From Comamonadaceae bacterium (GTDB taxonomy: Bacteria; Pseudomonadota; Gammaproteobacteria; Burkholderiales; Burkholderiaceae_C): DNA of 5,562 nucleotides. The stretch's first letter is position 1, and each line of letters starts with the position of its first letter. Location: the NCBI GenBank assembly GCA_947458415.1, contig CANGZG010000151.1:1-5562 (forward strand). The letters run 5' to 3'. Positions 1-5,152 of this stretch are shown here, in pieces. Position numbers and translations under genes: made by a program. Below the pieces are notes generated by a model, which had not been told where the DNA came from, did not search any database, and was given only the letters and a program-made list of their open reading frames with translations.

Positions 1-140
1 AAATCAAAGCCGGCGAAGAACTCAACTACGACTACGGCTTGGTGATCGACGAGAAGTACACGCCCGAGTTGCTGGCCGATTACCCCTGCCGCTGCGGTGC
101 GGGCAGTTGTCGCGGCACGCTGCTTTCTCCCAAGGACTGA
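1..140 (+). CDS. SET-domain protein-lysine methyltransferase, 3' end only
   Basis: This is the last 45 complete codons of a gene entering from the left edge, read in the frame starting at base 3 and ending at TGA 138-140. The peptide contains GEELNYDYG, the end of the SET catalytic core, where the conserved Tyr contributes to the methyl-transfer site. A post-SET cysteine cluster follows (pattern CxCGxxxCRGTLL, with Cys codons at 87-89, 93-95 and 108-110). In the family these cysteines bind a zinc ion together with one from the core and help close the lysine channel. Such proteins transfer methyl from S-adenosylmethionine to lysine side chains. Small stand-alone SET proteins of this kind occur in many Burkholderiales, but their substrates are largely unknown. 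The N-terminal part and start lie outside the window, so length and substrate cannot be judged. The gene is followed after 28 nt by birA on the same strand. Confidence 0.88.
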   Translation, partial: IKAGEELNYDYGLVIDEKYTPELLADYPCRCGAGSCRGTLLSPKD

Positions 141-168
141 GCGCCGGTCATTCGGTCTGCCACTGGTC

Positions 169-978
169 ATGACGGTCCACGCTTTCGACGCCCGTTCCCC
201 GCACCCGGTGCAAGTGCTGTTGAACCGACTCGACCCGCTGGCGCGTTTTGAACATGTCCCGTTGATTGATTCGACCAACACCGAACTCATGCGACGCGCA
301 CGCGGCGGCGACACCGCCACGTGTTTGTTGTGGGCCGACCAACAAACCGCAGGGCGCGGTCGCATGGGCAGGCAATGGCAAGGCCAAACCGGCGACGCGT
401 TGACGTTTTCGCTCGGCACCGTGCTCGCGCCGCTCGATTGGTCTGGTTTGTCATTGGCCATTGGTTGTTGTTTGGCCAACAGCCTCGACCCCGCGCATTC
501 ACTGGGCATCGGTTTGAAATGGCCAAACGATTTGGTGCTGGGCACAGGGGCGCAGATGTGCAAATTGGGCGGCATCCTGATTGAAACCGCTGTGCGCAAC
601 GAGCCTTCGCCGTCGTTGCGCTTCGCGGTGGTGGGGATCGGTCTGAACTTGTCGCCACCGCCCGCAGCCGACTACCGAAGCCAGCCGGCGGGTTTGCGCG
701 AATTGCTGGGCCAGGCATTGCAACCGCCAGCATTACTGCACACCGTGTTGCCCGAGTTGGTCAATGGATTGCAACGCTTTGAGCGCGAGGGTTTTGCGGC
801 GTTTCAAACCGCTTTCATGCGCCGCGATGCCTTGGCCGGACAGGCATTGACCTTGTCCAACGGCAAACAAGGCACGGGCGCAGGCGTTGACAGCCAAGGC
901 GTTTTGCAAATGGACACCAGCCACGGGCGGTTGAAGGTCAACAGTGACGAAGTCAGCGTCACTGCCAACGCACCATGA
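169..978 (+). CDS. birA: Biotin--[acetyl-CoA-carboxylase] ligase (BirA), mono-functional
   Basis: This cytoplasmic enzyme makes biotinyl-5'-AMP from biotin and ATP, then attaches biotin to the carrier lysine of acetyl-CoA carboxylase (AccB) and other biotin enzymes. The 269-residue product shows the family motifs in order: STNTE (35-39), the biotin/AMP loop GRGRMGRQW (62-70), KWPND (117-121), KLGGIL with the probable catalytic lysine K132, and GIGLNL (156-161). A small SH3-like C-terminal domain covers about 223-265. There is no N-terminal helix-turn-helix, so unlike E. coli BirA it should not act as the biotin-operon repressor. I chose ATG 169: it is the first ATG in frame and follows the upstream stop by 28 nt. 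A GTG at 97 would overlap the SET gene by 44 nt and add 24 residues without family character. No clear Shine-Dalgarno precedes 169, and GTG 208 or 214 are weaker options. The usual Burkholderiales neighbour coaX is not present directly downstream. Confidence 0.95.
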   Translation: MTVHAFDARSPHPVQVLLNRLDPLARFEHVPLIDSTNTELMRRARGGDTATCLLWADQQTAGRGRMGRQWQGQTGDALTFSLGTVLAPLDWSGLSLAIGCCLANSLDPAHSLGIGLKWPNDLVLGTGAQMCKLGGILIETAVRNEPSPSLRFAVVGIGLNLSPPPAADYRSQPAGLRELLGQALQPPALLHTVLPELVNGLQRFEREGFAAFQTAFMRRDALAGQALTLSNGKQGTGAGVDSQGVLQMDTSHGRLKVNSDEVSVTANAP

Positions 979-1160
979 AAAACATGCTGTGGTGGTGCGC
1001 CGCCGTGGTGTTGTGCGCCAACCTGCTGTTTGCTGCGTGGGCTAACGGTTGGCTGCAACCATGGGGTTGGCAACCCGCTGAGCCCCGCGAACCACAGCGT
1101 TTGCAGCAGCAACTGAACCCGCAGGCGATGCAGCCCGAGGCACCAAGTCCGCGTCCGTGA
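975..1160 (+). CDS. Small membrane-anchored protein downstream of birA (hypothetical)
   Basis: This is a 61-residue protein. Residues 1-23 form a hydrophobic, Trp- and Leu-rich helix (starting MKNMLWWCAAVVLCANLLFAA), suggesting one inner-membrane span or an uncleaved signal anchor. It is followed by a Gly/Trp segment (GWLQPWGW) and a polar, Gln- and Pro-rich tail with EPREPQRLQQQLNPQAMQ. From memory, this matches the start of a family found after birA/coaX in Burkholderiales, where a membrane helix precedes a (R/D)EPxRLxxQxxPEAL motif and sometimes a SPOR domain. No SPOR domain is present here, so it is either a short member or a truncated one. The start codon overlaps the birA stop (ATGA at 975-978) and has no Shine-Dalgarno of its own, which points to translational coupling. 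Its last 119 nt are antisense to the 3' end of the di-heme protein gene. Function unknown. Confidence 0.7.
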   Translation: MKNMLWWCAAVVLCANLLFAAWANGWLQPWGWQPAEPREPQRLQQQLNPQAMQPEAPSPRP

Positions 1161-2307
1161 GCGTTGTCAAAAACGCCAACAAATCGTCGATGTCTTGTTC
1201 ATTCAAACGGGGTTGCTCGCCCGCGCGTTGGCCATAAGGCACTTCATCTCGGTTGACATTGGCACGCAAAGATTTGGGAATACCACCCCATCGGGTCAGC
1301 GTGCCGTACCAGCGTTTCGGGTCGGTGTCGCGCGTGGCATAAAAAGCCAGCGTGTCGCGCAAATCGGTGAAAACGGCGTTGTGAAAAAACGCCCGTCGCA
1401 CCGCCACATTGCGCAAGCTCGGTACTTTGAATGAACCACACAAAGTGTTGGCGTTGGCTTGACCACGCAGCAAGGGATGCTTACACACACCTGCATCGGG
1501 TGGCTGACGACTAGCCGCCACGGTGGGCGGAAACACCAGCGGCACACCGAGGTTGTCATAGCTGTGGTCGGTGAACAAAGGCGGGCTGCCGTCGGGGCCT
1601 GGTTCAGCGGTGTGGCATGCGGCGCAATTGCCTTTATGCGGGTCTTTGAACAACGCCCATCCCCGCTCTTGTGCGGCATTGAAACGCGCTCGGCCTTGCA
1701 TCACTTGGTCAAACAGGCTGTCGAATCGGTGAAAGTCAGGGTCTTCCGTTTGGTAACTGGCCAAGACCTGTGTCATCGCCGCAAACGCTTGGTCTGGTTG
1801 TTGCCAAATGGTCGCGCCAAACAATTGTTCGAACTCGCCCGCATAACTGGCGCGGGAGAGTTTGGCCACCACACTGGCTTTGTCAGCATTCGCCATTTCC
1901 GCCGGGTTCAAAAACGGCTCGCCTGCTTGGGCGGCCAAGCTGTCAGCCCGCCCATCCCAAAAGAAACCGCCGATGGCTTTGCCTTCGTCGTTGAGGTGCA
2001 TCGCAGTGTTCTGCCAAAGGTAGCGCAACGACGGCGTGTTGCGCGTCCCAAGCGACTTCATGTCCGGCCCGCCGAGCGCTAACCCGTGCGCAGAGGCATG
2101 CCCTGATTCTTTCAAATGACAGCTGGCACACGACTGTTGGCCAGCGGCAGACAGCGAAGTGTCATGGAACACTTGTCGGCCAAGCTGGGCTTGCGCTGAC
2201 AGCGGCGCGTCGGCATTCAAGCGGTGGCGTTGCTGCCAACCCAACCAAGCACCCGCGCTCACCAACACCGTGGCAAGCAGCAGCCAAACAACCCATTTGC
2301 GTTGCAT
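1042..2307 (-). CDS. Membrane-anchored di-heme cytochrome c peroxidase / MauG-family protein
   Basis: This is a 421-residue periplasmic di-heme protein. Residues 6-24 form a hydrophobic helix that anchors it or serves as a signal. Heme sites are CASCH (60-64) and CAACH (228-232), one per domain. Other family signatures are RNTPSL (89-94), FFWDGR (115-120), NPAEM (134-138), YDNLGVP (250-256) and FKVPSLRNVAVRRAFFHN (293-310). C275 and C290 could form a disulfide. Family members reduce H2O2 or, like MauG, carry out other heme-based oxidations. There is no Met between the second heme site and residue 415; Tyr323 sits where bacterial CcpA has its heme-ligating Met, a MauG-like trait. Start ATG 2307 is preferred because translation further upstream would run into the fbpA gene and encodes no family sequence. 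It lies 5 nt after the fbpA stop, so the two are probably co-transcribed. Residues 385-421 are an Ala-rich tail beyond the usual family end (LTTLTD), antisense to the small gene after birA. Confidence 0.92.
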   Translation of the reverse strand: MQRKWVVWLLLATVLVSAGAWLGWQQRHRLNADAPLSAQAQLGRQVFHDTSLSAAGQQSCASCHLKESGHASAHGLALGGPDMKSLGTRNTPSLRYLWQNTAMHLNDEGKAIGGFFWDGRADSLAAQAGEPFLNPAEMANADKASVVAKLSRASYAGEFEQLFGATIWQQPDQAFAAMTQVLASYQTEDPDFHRFDSLFDQVMQGRARFNAAQERGWALFKDPHKGNCAACHTAEPGPDGSPPLFTDHSYDNLGVPLVFPPTVAASRQPPDAGVCKHPLLRGQANANTLCGSFKVPSLRNVAVRRAFFHNAVFTDLRDTLAFYATRDTDPKRWYGTLTRWGGIPKSLRANVNRDEVPYGQRAGEQPRLNEQDIDDLLAFLTTLTDADLVPRAASPAGSVAAANAVVRGAQRVANPMVAANR

Positions 2308-2312
2308 GTCGG

Positions 2313-3386
2313 TCAGCGCAGCCCCACTCGGTCGAGCATTTGTTGCACTTTCACTTGGTTCATGCCCACCACGCTCGCCGCCAATTTTTCGCTCTTGAAG
2401 GCGTCGCCTCCCATGGCCTTGAGCGCCGGGTTGTTGATGCGAAGACCTTTGATCACCGGCCATTCGTTGTTGCCATCAGCGAAATAGGTTTGGGCTTGGT
2501 CGCTTGCCAAATAGTTCAAGAAAGCGACCGCGTTTTGCGGGTGCTTTGCGTGGCGTGCAACAGCCCCGCCAGCGATGTTGACATGGGTGCCCCAAGTGGC
2601 TTGGTTGGGAAACATCACGCCAATGCGTTCAACCACGGCTTTGTCTTGGGGGTTGTCGCTGCGGTAGAGCCGGGCCAAGTAATAGGAGTTGGCCAAGGCC
2701 ACGCCGCATTCACCGCTGGCCACGCCTTTGATTTGGTCGGTGTCACCGCCTTTGGGCTGGCGCGCCAGATTGGCCACCAAGCCTTTGAGCCAGGTCTCAG
2801 TGGCAGGCGCACCCAAGTGCTCGAGCATGGCACCGAACAAAGACAAGTTGTAAGGGTGTGAACCAGAGCGAATGCACAAGCGACCGGTAAATTTGGGATC
2901 AGCCAGTTTTTCATAGCTGTCGACATCTTCGGGTTTGAATTTTTGCTTGTCATAAACGATGACGCGCGCGCGGGTGGACAAACCAAACCAGCGTGTGCCC
3001 TCGGGGCGTTGCTTGGCGCGCAAATGTTCAGGCACCGCTTTGAGCAAGGCGGGTGATTGCACCGGGGCAAACAAATCCTCGACTTCGCCTTTCCACAAAC
3101 GCGCGGCATCCACCAACAAAATCACGTCAGCGGGTGAGGCCGAGCCCTCGGCTTTGAGCCGCGCCAAGATGCCTGCGTCGTCGGCATCCACGCGGTTGAT
3201 TTTGATGCCGCTGGCGCGTGTGAAGTTGTCGTACAGCGCTTGGTCGGTGGCGTAATGGCGCGCCGAATACAGGTTGAGCACCGGTTCTTCGGCGGCAAAT
3301 GCCGTCAGATTTCCCAGCAACAAGCCCGTGGCGACCATCCATTTGCTGGCTTTGGCAAACGTGTGGGGAAGGGAGAGTGAACGCAT
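2313..3386 (-). CDS. fbpA: Periplasmic Fe(III)-binding protein of ABC transporter (FutA/FbpA type)
   Basis: This 357-residue solute-binding protein captures ferric iron in the periplasm and delivers it to the inner-membrane permease. Residues 1-31 are a signal peptide: a basic start, a hydrophobic core at about 17-28, and cleavage probably after AFA (29-31). The mature start NLYSARHYATDQ (38-49) is typical of the FutA/IdiA branch, as are SPADVILLVDAARLW (84-98) and RSGSHPYN (173-180). Likely iron ligands by family comparison are H44/Y45, Y179 and the tandem Y235-Y236 in NSYYLARL; the 56-residue spacing of Y179 to Y235 fits FutA1 as I recall it. Length is normal for the family. ATG 3386 has a Shine-Dalgarno AAAAGG 7 nt upstream. 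A Fur box and a -10 lie just before it, so iron repression is expected. The gene stands between the permease gene and the di-heme protein gene on the same strand. The symbol fbpA is by function; futA or idiA would serve equally well. Confidence 0.95.
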   Translation of the reverse strand: MRSLSLPHTFAKASKWMVATGLLLGNLTAFAAEEPVLNLYSARHYATDQALYDNFTRASGIKINRVDADDAGILARLKAEGSASPADVILLVDAARLWKGEVEDLFAPVQSPALLKAVPEHLRAKQRPEGTRWFGLSTRARVIVYDKQKFKPEDVDSYEKLADPKFTGRLCIRSGSHPYNLSLFGAMLEHLGAPATETWLKGLVANLARQPKGGDTDQIKGVASGECGVALANSYYLARLYRSDNPQDKAVVERIGVMFPNQATWGTHVNIAGGAVARHAKHPQNAVAFLNYLASDQAQTYFADGNNEWPVIKGLRINNPALKAMGGDAFKSEKLAASVVGMNQVKVQQMLDRVGLR

Positions 3387-3393
3387 ACAGGCA

Positions 3394-3399
3394 CCTTTT
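3394..3399 (-). promoter_or_regulatory. Shine-Dalgarno of fbpA
   Basis: The minus strand reads AAAAGG (followed by TG), ending 7 nt before ATG 3386. It is one of the few recognisable ribosome binding sites in this window, and it fixes the fbpA start. Confidence 0.65.
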
Positions 3400-3415
3400 C
3401 AACAGAACAGGCACC

Positions 3416-3421
3416 ATCATA
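3416..3421 (-). promoter_or_regulatory. Likely -10 element of the fbpA promoter
   Basis: On the minus strand this reads TATGAT, 5 of 6 matches to TATAAT. Transcription would begin near 3409, giving a leader of about 23 nt that contains the Shine-Dalgarno. No good -35 is visible at 16-18 bp spacing (ATGCGA at 17 bp), and that position is inside the Fur box. The promoter would serve fbpA and the di-heme protein gene 5 nt after it. Confidence 0.6.
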
Positions 3422-3425
3422 CCTC

Positions 3426-3446
3426 AAATGCGAATTATTCGCATTT
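3426..3446. promoter_or_regulatory. Probable Fur box (10-1-10 perfect palindrome)
   Basis: AAATGCGAAT at 3426-3435 and its exact reverse complement ATTCGCATTT at 3437-3446 flank a single T at 3436. The inner 7-1-7 core (TGCGAAT, T, ATTCGCA) matches 10 of 14 positions of the Fur consensus TGATAATnATTATCA. The AATGCGAAT form is one I recall from Fur sites in betaproteobacteria. The site starts 4 bp upstream of the fbpA -10 and covers the -35 region, the classic place for repression by Fe(II)-loaded Fur. The iron-transport genes around it support the call. It lies wholly between the fbpB stop and the fbpA start. Confidence 0.88.
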
Positions 3447-3457
3447 AGTTTGGGTGG

Positions 3458-5071
3458 TCACGGTCTTTGTGAAGCGGCTTGGGCCCGGGCCATCAGCAGC
3501 ACCGGCAGCAAACCGGCCAACACCAAAGCAAGCGACGGCAGCGCCGCTTCGCCCAAGCGCTCATCGCGGGCGAGTTGGTAAGCCATGACCGCCAAGGTGT
3601 CGGTATTGAACGGCCGCAAGACCAACGTGGCAGGCAACTCTTTCATCACATCCACCCAAACCAACAGCAAGGCAGACGCTGCTGCAGGACGCAAGAGTGG
3701 CCAATGCACCCGCCAGAACACATCCCGCCCACCCGAACCCAACATGCGGGCAGTTTCATCGGCGCTGAGCGAAATCCGTGAATAGCCACTTTGCACACTT
3801 TGCAAAGCGACCGCGATGAAGCGAACCAGGTACGCCCACAGCAGCCCCAACAGCGTGCCCGTCAACCAATAGCCCGCGCCACTGTCAGGCCAACGTTGCT
3901 GAACCCAAGCCAAAGGCAACAACAAGCCGACCACGATCACCACCCCGGGTACCGCGTAACCCAAGCCTGCCAATTGCGTGCTAAGGCGTCGCCACCAAGT
4001 GGGACGAGTCCGCACGCCATGGGCCAACACCAAAGCCAAGCCCACCGCCAACACCGCACTGATGCCGCCCAAGCGCAAGCTGTTCCAAAACCAACCGGCG
4101 AACGCCGCCCATGGCAAAGGCTGTTGTTGGCTACCAACCCACAAGGCATGGCCCATGATCAACAGCGGACACACAAACCCCAGCAACACGGGCAACACGC
4201 ACAAGACAAACGCCACCGCCGCACGCCAGCCTTGCAATCGAAATGCTTGCGATTCGTTGGTGCGTGATGCACCGCGGCGGGTCACAAACCGCAGGCGGGA
4301 TTGGGCCCGGTATTCCATCCACAACACCACAGCGACCAACAGCAGCAAAAAAGAAGACAGCTGCGCGGCGGCCACACGGTTGTCCATCACCAGCCACGCC
4401 TTGTAAATGCCGGTGGAAAAAGTTTGCACACCGAAATAACTGCTGACACCAAAATCGGCCAAGGTTTCCATCATGGCCAAGGCCAATCCGGCAGCAATCG
4501 CCGGGCGCGCCAATGGCAAGGCCACACGAAAGATGCGACGCGGCAACGAAGCGCCCAACAAACGCGCTGCTTCCATCAATTGCGGCGCGCGCTCTGACAA
4601 TGCACTGCGGCACAGCAAGTACACATACGGGTACAAACCCAAACTCAACACCACGGCCGCGCCCCAGGTGCTGCGCACATCCGGCCACAGCGCGCCTTGC
4701 CAGCCCGTGTGAGATCGAAGCCAGTTTTGCAGCGGACCGCTGTATTGCAAAAAATCGGTGTAAGCGTAGGCCACCACATAAGCTGGCATGGCCAAGGGCA
4801 ACAACATCAACCAAGCCAAGGTGCGTCGCCCGGGAAATTCAAACAGGCTGACAGCGGCAGCGCCCACACTGCCGATGCTGACCACGCCAATCGCCACCAA
4901 CGCGCACAACCACAAGCTGGTGAGGGTGTACTCAGGCAAAACGGTTTCCAGCAAGCCTTGCCATACAGCCGCAGACGCGGTGTCCCATTGCAGCCATGCG
5001 GCCAGCACCATCAGCACAGGTGTGACCAACATCCAAACGGTGAACCCGCGAAGAACGGTAAACAAATGCAT
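3458..5071 (-). CDS. fbpB: Ferric-iron ABC transporter permease, fused two-module (FbpB type)
   Basis: This 537-residue inner-membrane protein forms the channel of the Fe(III) importer. It has two homologous BPD permease modules in one chain, the normal FbpB layout, with about 12 hydrophobic segments. Each half carries a cytoplasmic EAA loop that docks the ATPase: EAARLLGASLPRRIFRVALPL (167-187) and a second copy from about 438 (DETARMLGSGGRDVFWRVHWPL). A polar linker at about 254-280 separates the modules. Its partners are FbpA downstream and the divergent ATPase. I chose ATG 5071 (MHLFTVLRG). A GTG at 5125 is open in frame and would add 18 non-hydrophobic residues, but it lies upstream of the likely -10 at 5111-5116. 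Neither start has a good Shine-Dalgarno, so this choice is moderately sure. The gene ends with TGA at 3458-3460, 71 nt before fbpA. The intervening promoter means fbpA can be expressed more strongly than the permease. Confidence 0.93.
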   Translation of the reverse strand: MHLFTVLRGFTVWMLVTPVLMVLAAWLQWDTASAAVWQGLLETVLPEYTLTSLWLCALVAIGVVSIGSVGAAAVSLFEFPGRRTLAWLMLLPLAMPAYVVAYAYTDFLQYSGPLQNWLRSHTGWQGALWPDVRSTWGAAVVLSLGLYPYVYLLCRSALSERAPQLMEAARLLGASLPRRIFRVALPLARPAIAAGLALAMMETLADFGVSSYFGVQTFSTGIYKAWLVMDNRVAAAQLSSFLLLLVAVVLWMEYRAQSRLRFVTRRGASRTNESQAFRLQGWRAAVAFVLCVLPVLLGFVCPLLIMGHALWVGSQQQPLPWAAFAGWFWNSLRLGGISAVLAVGLALVLAHGVRTRPTWWRRLSTQLAGLGYAVPGVVIVVGLLLPLAWVQQRWPDSGAGYWLTGTLLGLLWAYLVRFIAVALQSVQSGYSRISLSADETARMLGSGGRDVFWRVHWPLLRPAAASALLLVWVDVMKELPATLVLRPFNTDTLAVMAYQLARDERLGEAALPSLALVLAGLLPVLLMARAQAASQRP

Positions 5072-5110
5072 GTCGTGAATCGGCGCGTAGGCGGGCAAGG
5101 GTAAGCGGCG

Positions 5111-5116
5111 ATTGTA
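5111..5116 (-). promoter_or_regulatory. Likely -10 element of the fbpB promoter
   Basis: The minus strand reads TACAAT, the mirror image of the fbpC -10. Transcription would start near 5104, leaving a leader of about 33 nt before ATG 5071. That would exclude the upstream GTG 5125 as a start. The -35 position at 17 bp reads GGCAGT, again poor. Confidence 0.5.
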
Positions 5117-5139
5117 GGCAGGCACTCAACCCCACTGCC

Positions 5140-5145
5140 TACAAT
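5140..5145 (+). promoter_or_regulatory. Likely -10 element of the fbpC promoter
   Basis: TACAAT matches TATAAT at 5 of 6 positions, in the context TGCCTACAAT. The distance from its last base to ATG 5153 is 7 nt, so the predicted transcription start falls at or next to the start codon. At 17-bp spacing the -35 position reads GGCAGG, a poor match, which hints at an activator or a different -35 usage. Confidence 0.55.
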
Positions 5146-5152
5146 CCAGCCC

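Larger units (their letters stand above)
5110..5146. repeat. 12-bp perfect inverted repeat in the fbpB/fbpC divergent promoter region
   Basis: GATTGTAGGCAG at 5110-5121 is the exact reverse complement of CTGCCTACAATC at 5135-5146, with a 13-nt spacer. Each arm contains an outward-facing TACAAT, so the repeat is at least partly two mirrored -10 elements. The identity continues through the GGCAG part of each arm, which is more than two -10 boxes need, so it may also be an operator for a dimeric regulator. It has no T-run and lies between divergent starts, so a terminator is unlikely. It does not resemble a Fur box. Confidence 0.75.

Noticed and set aside
97..168. GTG 97 as a longer birA start
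   Set aside because: It would overlap the SET-domain gene by 44 nt and add 24 residues with no ligase-family character. ATG 169 gives a normal mono-functional BirA length.
1459..2082. Long plus-strand open frame of 207 codons
   Set aside because: It lies wholly antisense to the di-heme gene, shows no recognisable domain, and is explained by the codon pattern of the opposite strand.
2308..2463. Longer N-terminus for the di-heme protein, starting inside fbpA
   Set aside because: The extra 52 residues are the antiparallel-free overlap of another frame of fbpA on the same strand, are charged and low in hydrophobicity, and precede an obvious membrane anchor beginning MQRKWVVWLL.
3426..3446. Palindrome after fbpB read as an intrinsic terminator
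   Set aside because: The stem would be AT-rich with a 1-nt loop and no T-run follows. Position, symmetry and sequence fit a Fur box instead.
4131..4814. Minus-strand open frame of 227 codons in another frame of the permease gene
   Set aside because: It overlaps the fbpB coding sequence completely and has no family motifs; the permease frame has both EAA loops and the right hydrophobic pattern.
5072..5125. GTG 5125 as the fbpB start
   Set aside because: It would place the start upstream of the probable -10 at 5111-5116 and add a short polar stretch. ATG 5071 leads directly into the first membrane helix. It is not fully excluded, because neither start has a good ribosome binding site.
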